A stretch of DNA of 64,000 nucleotides from CAVOKN01 sp963696505 (GTDB lineage: Bacteria; Pseudomonadota; Gammaproteobacteria; Burkholderiales; Rhodocyclaceae). The position numbers were made by a program, and so were the translations under genes. Positions 1 through 8,117 of the stretch are shown one piece after another (position 1 is the stretch's first letter; the number at the start of each line of letters is the position of its first letter). Under the pieces are notes generated by a model. It searched no databases. It saw only the letters and a program-made list of their open reading frames with translations, and was not told the DNA's origin. The DNA lies in the NCBI GenBank assembly GCA_963696505.1, contig CAVOKN010000006.1:1-64000 (forward strand), in the 5' to 3' direction.

Positions 1-872
1 CGCAGGGCGTCGTGGTAGTGGAGCTGATCCATACGCTGACTGAGGTAGCGATGGCAGACGCGAACGGGGGCCTGCGCATCCTCGACTTGGAGGGCCTCAC
101 GATGCGGGTGGAGGGTGTCCAAAACCGCCTGGGGCCGACCGCTCTTGAGCCGGTCTTTTTGCTCCTCCATCCACGCCTTGGCCTCTGTCTCGGTCGGGGC
201 GATGAGCTTGGCCGCGGCCCCGAGGTAGTCGCAGACATGCCAGAAATCCACCAGATATCGACCGCCTGCGCCAAACTGAGCGTCCACTTGACCGGCAATC
301 CAGCTCGCCCCGTCTCCGACCGCATGGAGTTGGCTGTTGGAACCAAAACCCGCCCTTCGCGCGCAGTCGAAGAGGAGCCGTCCAGCCTGCTGCGCATCGC
401 CTTGCAGCGTGCCACCGTAGGCCAGGGTTCGGCTGCCCTGGGGGTGGGCCAGGGCGATCTTGGCCTCTTTCCATAGCAGGCTCTTTCCCTTGCGTTGGTC
501 GCTCTGGGCGGCATCTGGCTCCATGATCGGAACCATACCGCCATCCATCTCCGCGACGACCCACTCCTCTCCAGGCTCCTCTGGCCAAGTCTCCAACCGC
601 TCGGCGGTTTCGAACATCTTCTCGGCGTGTCCGAGCGTGATGCGCCGAATCACGCTCTCGCTGAGCAGGACGCCATAGTGCTCGACCAGCTTGTCCATCG
701 CCTGGGCAAAGGGGACGTCCGCGGCAAAGTCTGTCACCACCCGCTGCAGGGCACGCGAGACGCCTCGGTGATGAACCTTTGCACCCTCGACAAAGGGGCG
801 AATGCGCTGCTTGCCGGAGCGCAGCTGCACCTCTTCCACACTTACGTCTCCGAACGTGGTATGCCAGCAGAG
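1..872 (-). CDS. ISKra4-family transposase, catalytic frame (orfB), partial
   Basis: After a -1 slip the protein continues L-C-WHTTFGDVSVEEVQL and reads through MDKLVEHYG, VVAEMDGGMVP, AVGDGASWIAGQVD and DFWHVCDYL to the window edge. The aspartates of MDGGM and GDGAS and the DFWH block are characteristic of ISKra4-type DDE transposases. The frame is open for all 872 bases, so the gene is probably functional and simply cut by the window. A stop codon lies immediately upstream of the slip site in this frame, so translation should depend on frameshifting from orfA. Residue R in QAGRLLFD differs from Q in the fragment at 18590-19092. Confidence 0.75.
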
Positions 873-1135
873 TTTTTTTTACCTTCCCGCCAAATCCCCG
901 CGGCACCTTGCCGACTTTCAGTTTCGCGGGCTGCCTTGCGCTGCGCCCAGGCGCTCAGCGAAGCATGCCCCATTCGCCGCATCTCGTCGATCAGGCGCAT
1001 CTCCGCCGCGTCGGCATCCCCAAGCTCCCCTTTCTCGTCCGCAATCGCCAGCAACATCCCTTCCAGACGCTCCCGTACCTCTGGATTGGCATGCAGTCTT
1101 TCCAGCAGCTCTTCATCATTCAGCACTCGCGGCAT
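842..1135 (-). CDS. ISKra4-family transposase, N-terminal frame (orfA)
   Basis: This is the N-terminal part of the transposase, beginning MPRVLNDEELLERL and running to a stop at 842. The ATG at 1135 has a GAGG ribosome-binding site about 9 bases upstream. An ATG at 1231 would extend it, but the added arginine-rich residues look non-native. The end of the frame reads G-K-K-N-S over an A8C run on the minus strand (880-872). This run contains the slippery heptamer A-AAA-AAC at 878-872. A -1 slip joins this frame to the catalytic frame, which has no convincing start of its own. It could alternatively be a plain frameshift mutation. Confidence 0.65.
   Translation of the reverse strand: MPRVLNDEELLERLHANPEVRERLEGMLLAIADEKGELGDADAAEMRLIDEMRRMGHASLSAWAQRKAARETESRQGAAGIWREGKKNSAGIPRSET
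873..880 (-). promoter_or_regulatory. A8 slippery site for -1 ribosomal frameshifting
   Basis: The minus strand reads GGT AAA AAA AAC TCT in the orfA frame. Re-pairing at A-AAA-AAC shifts translation by -1 to AAA AAA CTC TGC TGG, which is the start of the conserved catalytic frame. X-XXY-YYZ heptamers of this kind are established bacterial -1 frameshift signals. No stimulatory hairpin was verified. Confidence 0.6.
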
Positions 1136-1286
1136 CGGCGTATCCTCAGATGGCGGATCGGCTCCGGGTAGGGTTGGTAGCCTACGCCACATCAGTTTGA
1201 ATCGCACCCGCGCGAGTCGCTTTGCTGTCATTAGGATAGCATACCAATGCTATACTATACTGTGAACTCTTTGATGGGAGGAGGCG

Positions 1287-2679
1287 ATGTCGCTGTGGAT
1301 TGCCTGGTGGGACGCAATTCGGTTGCTGCGCCCGGCGTTCTCGCGCCTGCGCAGCTTCATGTGGTTCGCCACGGCCGTGGCAGGCTTGACGGTGCGCACC
1401 GAGCTGCTGGGGGTGACCAGCATCGTGCGGGCGCTGAAGCTAACGCCTCGCTTCTACAACAAGCTGCTCGATAGCTTTCATAGCAGCGCCGTGCAGCTCG
1501 ATCGGCGCTCGGCGCTGTGGACACAGTTGGCTGTTGCCTGAGCCGCTGCGCATCAACGGCCGGCGCGTCCTGGTCGGCGACGGCATCAAGGCACCCAAGT
1601 GCGGCAAGAAGATGCCCGGCGTGAAGCTGCTGCATCAACAGTCAGAATCGAACACCAAACCGGAATACATCATGGGGCATTCGTTGCAGGCTGTGAGCGT
1701 GCTGGTACAGGCCGCTCAGAGTGTCTTCGCTCTACCGCTGGCGGTGCGCATCCACGAAGGTCTGGTGTGGTCCAATCGCGATCGGCGCACCCTGCTTGAC
1801 AAAATGCTCGCGCTGCTCGGGATCATCGCGATCCAGGATCCGTTCTACTTCGTCGCCGACGCGTACTACGCGGCGCGCAAAATCGTCAACGGTTTGCTCG
1901 ATCAGAACAACCACCTGGTCACCCGGGTGAAATCCAATGCAGTCGCCTATGCTCCGTACTTGCAGCCGGGCCCGCGCAAAAGAGGCCGGCCCCGGCTCTA
2001 CGGCACCAAGCTCAAGCTCAAATCCGTGCTGAACGACCCGCAGTCCATGCAATCGGCCGCGAGCCCCGTCTACGGCGAGCACAACGTCACGATCCAGTAT
2101 CGGGTCAGCGATTTACTGTGGCGTCCGGCCGGCCGGTTGGTGCGCTTCGTGGCAGTCATTCATCCTTCCCGAGGCTCCTGCCTATTGATGTGCACGGACA
2201 CCTCCTTGAGCCCCATCGAGATCATTCGCCTCTACGGGCTGCGCTTCAAGATCGAACACAGCTTCAAACAGGCTGTACGTCTGATCGGTGCGTTCGCCTA
2301 CCATTTCTGGATGCAAGACATGAAGCCGCTTCGCCGCCGCAACGGTAATCAACATCTTCATCGCGAGTCGCTCGACTACCGCAACGCCATCAAGCGCAAG
2401 ATCCACGCCTATCATGTGTTCATCCAGGCCGGCGTCGTCTGTCAGGGATTGCTTCAGTACCTGGCAGTCGCCTTTCCCAAGCCCGTCTGGAACTCCTTCG
2501 GCTCTTGGCTGCGAACTATTCGCCCAGGCATCCCTCCATCTGAGTTCGTTGTCGCCTATGCGTTACGCCAGAGCCTGCCCGAATTTCTCTTGAATGCCGT
2601 CCAATGCAATTTCCTCGCGAAATTCATCGTCGAAAGGCAAGACCCCGGTAACGTAGAGATGTTCCGGTTGGCCTCATGA
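1287..2679 (+). pseudogene. IS4/IS701-like DDE transposase, frameshifted
   Basis: The first 84 residues (MSLWIAWWDAIRLLRP to LWTQL) start at an ATG preceded by a strong GGAGGAGG site. They belong to the same protein as the downstream frame, which resumes at PEPLRINGRRVLVGDGIKAP and runs to EMFRLAS. The two parts are in different frames, joined around 1525-1535. The downstream part has the VGDGIKAP and FYFVADAYYA aspartate blocks and YGLRFKIEHSFKQ, which fits the Y-R-E-K signature of IS4-superfamily transposases. From memory of related proteins, a few codons between TQL and PEPL seem to be missing. That suggests a small deletion rather than programmed frameshifting. The total length of about 460 residues is otherwise family-like. 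Confidence 0.7.
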
Positions 2680-2683
2680 GGTC

Positions 2684-2707
2684 AGTCCCGGAGACAAACT
2701 CGGGACT
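2684..2707. repeat. Inverted repeat after the transposase stop
   Basis: Perfect 7-bp arms AGTCCCG and CGGGACT flank a 10-base loop, starting 5 bases after the transposase stop. It could be the element's terminator or part of its right end. No T-run follows and no matching left end was found. Confidence 0.45.
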
Positions 2708-2839
2708 CTTGAGAAGGTTTATGGCTCGTATTTTGAAGGTCTGTCCGCCTATCCAAGTCGGGCCGCAGTCGGTGTTTCGGCATTGGCCAAGGCTGCGAGA
2801 GTCGAACTAACGGCGATTGCGAAGAAGTAGGAGAATCAC

Positions 2840-2887
2840 AACCGGCATCCCACAGATGAAGGGACATCTGCGATTGGGCTGCCGGTT
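2840..2887. repeat. Long interrupted hairpin upstream of glycerate kinase
   Basis: The outer arms AACCGGCA (2840-2847) and TGCCGGTT (2880-2887) are perfect complements. Inside them CCCA pairs with TGGG, and CAGATG (2853-2858) pairs with CATCTG (2865-2870) around an AAGGGA loop, with one 4-base bulge (CGAT). The element lies between the transposase remnant and the glycerate kinase start at 2931. It may be a REP-like element, an IS relic or a leader structure. Confidence 0.55.
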
Positions 2888-2930
2888 AAGAATACTTCCG
2901 GCTTTCATCGGCCCCTCCGTCTGACGCGCC

Positions 2931-4244
2931 ATGCTGCCTTCCCACGCCGATCGCCCCCACCCTGAGGTCACGCCCTCGGCGCTGTTGCGACAGATGTTCG
3001 ACGCTGCCGTGGCGTCGGCGCAGCCCGCCCGCTGCCTACCGCCGCACCTGCCCACAGCGACCGAACTGGGGGGCGGGCGGCTGGTGGTCATAGGCGCGGG
3101 CAAAGCCTCTGCCGCAATGGCGCGCGCGGTGGAAGACCATTGGAGCGGCCCGCTGTCGGGCCTCGTGGTGACGCGCTATGGCTACGCGGTGCCTTGCCAG
3201 CACATCGAGATCGCAGAAGCTTCTCATCCGGTGCCTGACGCCGCCGGAATGCAGGCGACGCAGCGGCTGATGAAGTTGGTGCAAGGCTTGAGCGCGGAGG
3301 ACATCGTGCTGTGCCTGATTTCGGGCGGCGGATCCGCGCTGCTGCCTTTGCCCCTCCCCGGCTTGACGCTGGAACACGAGCAGGCCGTGAACCGCGCACT
3401 GCTGACCAGCGGCGCCACCATAGGCGAGATGAACACCGTGCGGCGACACCTGTCGGCGATCAAGGGTGGCCGCTTGGCCGCCGCCTGCCATCCGGCGCGT
3501 GTCGTCACGCTGCTGTTGTCGGACGTGCCGGGTGACAACCCCATCGACATCGCCTCGGGCCCCACCGTAGCCGACCCCACCACCTGTGACGACGCCCTGG
3601 CCATAGTGCGGCGCTACGGCATCGATCTGCCGGCGCCGGTGCTGCAAGTGCTGCAAAGTGGCCATGGCGAGTCGATCAAACCCGGTGACCAGCGCCTGGC
3701 CAGAGCCGAAACGCGCATGGTGGCCACACCACAGATGGCTTTGGAGGCGGCTGCGGCAGTCGCCAGCCAAGCAGGCTGCACGCCCTACATCCTGGGTGAC
3801 GCGCTGGAGGGCGAGGCGCGCGACGTCGGCAAGGTACTGGCCGGCATGGCGCTGCAGACCGCCCGTCGCGGTCAGCCCTTTGCGCCGCCCTGCGTGCTGC
3901 TGTCGGGCGGTGAAACCACGGTCACCGTGCGCGGAAAAGGCCGTGGCGGTCGCAACGTCGAGTGCCTGCTTTCGTTCACGGCGGTTACCGGAGGCCACGC
4001 CAACATCCACGCCCTGATGGCCGACACCGACGGCGTCGATGGGCAGGAGGAGATCGCCGGCGCCTGCATCGGCCCCGACACCCTGCCCCGCGCCTGGGCT
4101 CAGGGCCTGCGGCCCCTGGAGAGCCTGGCCAACAACGATGGGCATGGTTTTTTCGAAGCGCTTGGGGCCTCGGTGGTGACCGGACCGACGATGACCAACG
4201 TGAACGACTTCAGGGCAGTACTGATCACGGGCAGCGAGGCCTGA
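2931..4244 (+). CDS. gckA: Glycerate 2-kinase (DUF4147/MOFRL family)
   Basis: This enzyme family phosphorylates D-glycerate to 2-phosphoglycerate with ATP, feeding glycerate from glyoxylate or tartronate metabolism into lower glycolysis. It was historically annotated as hydroxypyruvate reductase (TtuD). The 437-residue protein has the family length. The N-terminal DUF4147 domain shows VVIGAGKASAAMARA (about 51-65), LISGGGSALLPLPLPG (about 129-144) and INTVR-like MNTVRRHLSAIKGGRLA. The C-terminal MOFRL domain has LSGGETTVTVRGKGRGGRN, MADTDGVDGQ and TMTNVNDFRAVLI. The ATG at 2931 is the first good start. It stands alone: a hairpin and IS remnant lie upstream and a convergent dnaE2 downstream, so no operon context helps define its pathway. 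Confidence 0.88.
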   Translation: MLPSHADRPHPEVTPSALLRQMFDAAVASAQPARCLPPHLPTATELGGGRLVVIGAGKASAAMARAVEDHWSGPLSGLVVTRYGYAVPCQHIEIAEASHPVPDAAGMQATQRLMKLVQGLSAEDIVLCLISGGGSALLPLPLPGLTLEHEQAVNRALLTSGATIGEMNTVRRHLSAIKGGRLAAACHPARVVTLLLSDVPGDNPIDIASGPTVADPTTCDDALAIVRRYGIDLPAPVLQVLQSGHGESIKPGDQRLARAETRMVATPQMALEAAAAVASQAGCTPYILGDALEGEARDVGKVLAGMALQTARRGQPFAPPCVLLSGGETTVTVRGKGRGGRNVECLLSFTAVTGGHANIHALMADTDGVDGQEEIAGACIGPDTLPRAWAQGLRPLESLANNDGHGFFEALGASVVTGPTMTNVNDFRAVLITGSEA

Positions 4245-4416
4245 GGAACTGCCGGGGACTGCGGCGTGCCTTAGAGTCCGAGAGAATTTCGATCCTCGCG
4301 TTGAGCGCATAGGCGAGCGATCCTGCGGTGGAGTGGGCTCGGGCAGGGGCGATTCGCCTCGTTGCGGCACTCGATCGGCGTTGGCGGCTTGCTCCGCAGT
4401 AGATTTATTCGCAGCC

Positions 4417-7400
4417 TCAGTGGAAATCGCGGCTGCGGGCGACCAGGCTGCCGAGCAGATCGGAATGGTCGACCAGCCGCTTGGCGACCAGGTGCACCAC
4501 CTCGCCCTCGCGCTGCAACTGGCCATAGACGCCCAGCAGCCGGGCGCCTATCAGTTCCCGGCGCTGGCGCTCCACGAGGTCGGCATGGACAATGACGTTG
4601 GCAACGCCGGTCTCGTCCTCCAGGGTGACGAACACCACGCCGCTGGCGGTGCCGGGGCGCTGGCGGCAGGTGACCAGCCCGGCGGCGCGGGCGAGCTTGC
4701 GATCCGGTAAACGGTTGAGTTCCTCGGCGGTGACGAAACGCAGCCGGGCAAGCCGTTGTCGCAGCAGCGTCAGCGGATGGCGGCCAAGGGTGAAGCCGAG
4801 GGCGCGGAAGTCGGCGGCGAGGTCCTCGCCCTCGGTCGGGGCGGGGAGGAGCACGGGGATTTCGGCGATGGTCGCGTCTTCGAGCATGCCGCTCAGGGGC
4901 TGCGCGCCGGCGGCCTGCCAGTAAGCCTGGCGGCGATGGCCGGACAGCGAGGCCAGAGCCCCTCCCGCCGCCAGCGCCTTGAGTTCGGCGTGGTCGAGCC
5001 GGGCGCGAGCGGCGAGATCGTCGACGTCAGAGAAGGGCCCCGCGGCCCGGGCGGCGACGATGCGCGAAGCCGCATCTTCGCCGATGCCGTTGATCAGGCG
5101 CAGACCAAGGCGTACGGCAGGATCTAGGATCAGGGATTCAGGATTCAGCGAGCAGTTGGGTGAGCGGGCCTCTCCCTGAATCCTGAATCCTGAGTCCTGA
5201 ATCCTTGCCGCAAGGCAGCAATCCCACTCACTCACCGTCACGTCCGCCGGCAACACCTCCACGCCATGCCGCCGCGCGTCCTGGATCAGTTGCGAGGGCG
5301 CGTAGAAGCCCATGGGCTGGCTGTCGAGCAGGCCGCAGAGGAAGGCTGCCGGGTGGTGGCATTTGAGCCATGCCGCGGCATAGACCAGCAGCGCGAAGCT
5401 GGCGGCATGGGATTCGGGGAAGCCGTATTCGCCGAAGCCGCAGATCTGCTGGAAGATCGCCTCGGCGAACTCGGGGCCGTAACCGCGCGCCAGCATGCCG
5501 CCGACGAGCTTGTCGTGGAACGGCTCCAGCCCGCCCTTGCGCCGCCAGGCCGCCATGGCGCGGCGCAGGCGGTCGGCCTCGCCGGCGGAAAAACCGGCGG
5601 CGACCATGGCGATCTGCATCACCTGTTCCTGGAAGATCGGCACCCCCAGGGTACGTTCCAGAACGCTGCGCAGTTCGTCGGACGGGTAGGGGATGCTCTC
5701 CGGAGGCAGTTTGCGGTTGCGCAGGTAGGGATGGACCATGCGCCCCTGGATCGGGCCGGGACGCACGATCGCCACTTCGATCACCAGGTCGTAAAAGTTC
5801 TTCGGCTTGAGCCGCGGCAGCATGCTCATCTGGGCGCGGGACTCGATCTGGAACACGCCCACCGTGTCGGCACGGCCGACCATCTCATAGACCGCCGGGT
5901 CTTCCGCCGGGATGTCGGCGAGGCCGATCGGCTTACCTTGCAAGTGCGCAACGAGATCCAGCGTGCGGCGGATCGCCGTGAGCATGCCCAAGGCCAGCAC
6001 ATCCACCTTGAGTAGCCCCAGAGCGTCGAGGTCGTCCTTGTCCCACTGGATCAAGGTGCGGTTCGCCATTGCGGCGTTCTCCACCGGCACCAGCTCGGAA
6101 AGCGGCCCGCGGGAGATGACGAAGCCGCCCACGTGCTGCGACAGATGGCGCGGAAAGCCGATGAGCTGGGTGGCGAGTTCCAGCAGCTTCTTGACCCGTG
6201 GCTCGCCCGGGTCGAAGCCCATCTCCCGCAGCCGCTCCGGCAGCACAGCGCTACCGTCCCACCAAGCGAGGCTGCGGGTCAGGCGCTCCAGGCGGTCGGC
6301 ATCGAAGCCCAGCGCCTTGCCCACGTCGCGCAGCGCCGAGCGGGGGCGGTAGGTGATGACGGCGGCGGCCAGTGCGGCGCGGTCGCGGCCGTACTTGGCG
6401 TAGATGTACTGGATCACCTCTTCGCGCCGCTCGTGCTCGAAGTCGACGTCGATGTCCGGCGGTTCGTTACGCTCCCTGGAGATGAAGCGCTCGAACAGCA
6501 TGGACATGCGCGCCGGATCGACCTCGGTGATCCCCAGTGCATAGCACACCACCGAGTTCGCCGCCGAGCCCCGCCCCTGGCACAGGATGCCGCGGCGACG
6601 GGCGAAGGCGACGATGTCCTCGACGGTGAGGAAGTAGGGTTCGTAGCGCAGCTCGGCGATCAGGGCGAGCTCGTGCCCGGCCAGCTTGCACACGGGTTCG
6701 GGCACGCCGGCCGGATAGCGCCGCGCCAGACCCGCCTCGACCAGGCGCTGCAGATGGGAGGAGGGCGTCGCACCGGCCGGCACCAACTCCTCGGGGTATT
6801 CGTAGCGCAGCTCGTCGAGGCTGAACTCGCAGCGCGAGGCGATCTCCAGCGACTGACTCATCAATGAGCCAGGGTAGAGGCCCGCCAGCACCGCGCGGGA
6901 ACGCAGGTGGCGCTCGCTGTTGGGGAAGAGTGCGCCGCCGGCAGAATGCACCGGGGTCTTGAGCCGTACCGCGGTGAGCACGTCCTGCAGGCGGCGCCGG
7001 GCACGCACGTGCATGTGTACGTCGCCGGCCGCCACCGCCGGGACGCCGCAGCGCGCAGCCAGCGCGAGCAGGCGCCCGAGGCGTGCCGCATCGTCGGCGC
7101 CGCGTTGCAGTTCGATAGTCAGCCAGCAGCGACCGGCGAATCGCGCCTTCAACCACAGCAGATCGTCGGGCGGCGGCTCCGGCGCGGATGACGGCGCGGG
7201 AATCAGCAGCGCGAGGCAGTCTTCCAGCCCGCGTTCGAGGTCGGCGCGGGTGAGGCGGTAGCTGCCCTTGGCCGCGGCACGCCGGCCGCGAGTGATCAGC
7301 GCCGCGAGATTGCCGTAGCCCGTCCGGCTGCAGGCCAGCAGAACCAGAGCGGGCCCGCCGGCGAGGCGGATCTCGGCCCCCACGATCAGCTTGAGCCCCG

Positions 7401-7575
7401 CCTCCTTCGCCGCGAGATGGGCGCGGACAACTCCCGCCAGCGAGCATTCGTCGGTCAGCGCCAGGGCGACATAGCCGGCCGCCGCCGCGCGCTCGACCAG
7501 TTCCTCGGGATGCGAGGCCCCGCGCAGGAAGCTGAAGTTGGACAGGCAGTGGAGTTCCGCGTAGGCCGGAAGCAT
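4417..7575 (-). CDS. dnaE2: Error-prone DNA polymerase III alpha subunit DnaE2 (ImuC)
   Basis: This is a C-family polymerase used in damage-induced translesion synthesis, usually with ImuA and ImuB. The N-terminal PHP domain starts AELHCLSNFSFLRGASHPEE, and LTDECSLAGV follows. The polymerase core includes GRGSAANSVVCYALGITEVDP, PPDIDVDFEHERREEV, HVGGFVISRG and QDARRHGVEVLPADVTVSEWD. The C-terminal helix-hairpin-helix (LRLINGIGEDAA) and OB fold (GLVTCRQRPGTASGVVFVTLEDE) are present. The length of 1052 residues is normal. Residues about 791-819 are not native-looking: they are encoded by an inverted repeat (5120-5204) inserted without breaking the frame, in a loop just before AVRLGLRLINGIG. No imuA or imuB is adjacent. 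DinB lies 15 kb away. Confidence 0.93.
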   Translation of the reverse strand: MLPAYAELHCLSNFSFLRGASHPEELVERAAAAGYVALALTDECSLAGVVRAHLAAKEAGLKLIVGAEIRLAGGPALVLLACSRTGYGNLAALITRGRRAAAKGSYRLTRADLERGLEDCLALLIPAPSSAPEPPPDDLLWLKARFAGRCWLTIELQRGADDAARLGRLLALAARCGVPAVAAGDVHMHVRARRRLQDVLTAVRLKTPVHSAGGALFPNSERHLRSRAVLAGLYPGSLMSQSLEIASRCEFSLDELRYEYPEELVPAGATPSSHLQRLVEAGLARRYPAGVPEPVCKLAGHELALIAELRYEPYFLTVEDIVAFARRRGILCQGRGSAANSVVCYALGITEVDPARMSMLFERFISRERNEPPDIDVDFEHERREEVIQYIYAKYGRDRAALAAAVITYRPRSALRDVGKALGFDADRLERLTRSLAWWDGSAVLPERLREMGFDPGEPRVKKLLELATQLIGFPRHLSQHVGGFVISRGPLSELVPVENAAMANRTLIQWDKDDLDALGLLKVDVLALGMLTAIRRTLDLVAHLQGKPIGLADIPAEDPAVYEMVGRADTVGVFQIESRAQMSMLPRLKPKNFYDLVIEVAIVRPGPIQGRMVHPYLRNRKLPPESIPYPSDELRSVLERTLGVPIFQEQVMQIAMVAAGFSAGEADRLRRAMAAWRRKGGLEPFHDKLVGGMLARGYGPEFAEAIFQQICGFGEYGFPESHAASFALLVYAAAWLKCHHPAAFLCGLLDSQPMGFYAPSQLIQDARRHGVEVLPADVTVSEWDCCLAARIQDSGFRIQGEARSPNCSLNPESLILDPAVRLGLRLINGIGEDAASRIVAARAAGPFSDVDDLAARARLDHAELKALAAGGALASLSGHRRQAYWQAAGAQPLSGMLEDATIAEIPVLLPAPTEGEDLAADFRALGFTLGRHPLTLLRQRLARLRFVTAEELNRLPDRKLARAAGLVTCRQRPGTASGVVFVTLEDETGVANVIVHADLVERQRRELIGARLLGVYGQLQREGEVVHLVAKRLVDHSDLLGSLVARSRDFH
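5120..5204. repeat. Palindromic CAGGATT element inserted in frame inside dnaE2
   Basis: A left arm at 5120-5148 and a right arm at 5176-5204 are near-perfect reverse complements over 29 bases. Both are built from iterated GGATTCA / TGAATCC units, with a 27-base loop between them. The base pattern is unlike the surrounding GC-rich coding sequence. It is translated in dnaE2 as residues such as IQDSGFRIQGE and NPESLILDP, which have no place in the family. Confidence 0.8.
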
Positions 7576-7676
7576 CGCGTGGTCGCGTCCCGGAATCGTC
7601 TGAAAGCAGGGTAACAGAGACGCGAGATGGCGGGAGCCGGACCCGCGCCACCGTCTGGAAAGGGCTCGGCGGAGCG

Positions 7677-7895
7677 TCAGATTCCTGCGGCGCAGCGGAA
7701 GGGGCAGGCTTCGAAGCGGGCGTGGCGCCAGCCGCAGGCGGCATTTCCCGAGCAGGAAGTCATGCGCGCCGACACGCGAACGTGGCCGGGGTGGGAATCG
7801 GTGTCGGAGGTCTCGACGAGGTGGTCCAGCCGGACGCGGACGCGACTACCGAGAAGCTTGCAGGCGAACGAGATGGTGTTTGTTCTTTGTTCCAT
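7677..7895 (-). CDS. Small cysteine-rich protein of unknown function
   Basis: This 72-residue protein has no family I recognise. The ATG at 7895 is preceded by GAGG with 7-base spacing. Cysteines fall at about 12, 48, 54, 64 and 68, in the pattern C-S-G-N-A-A-C-GWRHARFEA-C-PFR-C, with a basic segment KLLGSRVRVRLDH before them. That arrangement could bind a metal or a small Fe-S cluster, but this is speculation. It lies about 100 bases upstream of dnaE2 on the same strand, facing away from the nap promoter. Without homologues it could be a chance frame; the clear ribosome-binding site and clustered cysteines are why I list it. Confidence 0.42.
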   Translation of the reverse strand: MEQRTNTISFACKLLGSRVRVRLDHLVETSDTDSHPGHVRVSARMTSCSGNAACGWRHARFEACPFRCAAGI

Positions 7896-8042
7896 GACGG
7901 AGACCTCGTCCGCCGAGTACGGCATCCCACCCATCGTACCGAGGAAGTACCGGGTCGGATGTGACGCTGTTCCTTAGTCGCGGCCGGCGCCGACGTCTTG
8001 CTGCCGAGGACGGCAATTCGCCGGGGAAGTCCCAGGGCACGA

Positions 8043-8056
8043 TTGAGATAAATCAA
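8043..8056 (+). promoter_or_regulatory. FNR/Anr-type box upstream of nap
   Basis: TTGAG-ATAA-ATCAA matches the FNR consensus TTGAT-N4-ATCAA at 9 of 10 positions. Its centre (8049.5) would lie 41.5 bases upstream of a transcription start near 8091. A TAGCTT hexamer at 8079-8084 is positioned as the -10 element, as in class II FNR-activated promoters. The first gene, napF, starts at 8118. This predicts induction of the nap operon at low oxygen. Confidence 0.65.
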
Positions 8057-8117
8057 GGACACGACCCAGGTGGAAGACTAGCTTTGCCGCACCTTTTTGG
8101 GGGGCGACAGGTTGGCC

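Larger units (their letters stand above)
1..1240 (-). mobile_element. ISKra4-family insertion sequence, left part outside window
   Basis: The minus-strand reading frames from about 1135 down to the window edge encode an ISKra4-type transposase in two overlapping frames. The downstream frame contains the DFWHVCDYL stretch typical of the catalytic region. The element therefore continues past base 1. The right end is not precisely defined. An imperfect palindrome (AGCAT-acca-ATGCT) lies near 1233-1246, but I could not confirm a terminal inverted repeat or target duplication. An internal piece of the same element recurs at 18590-19092. Confidence 0.75.

Noticed and set aside
3036..4526. 496-codon minus-strand frame across glycerate kinase
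   Set aside because: Low-complexity His/Gln/Arg-rich translation typical of antisense frames in GC-rich DNA; it runs opposite a well-supported gene.
5120..5204. CRISPR-like or tandem repeat array
   Set aside because: The units are arranged as two inverted arms without regular spacers, so this is a palindrome, not a CRISPR array.
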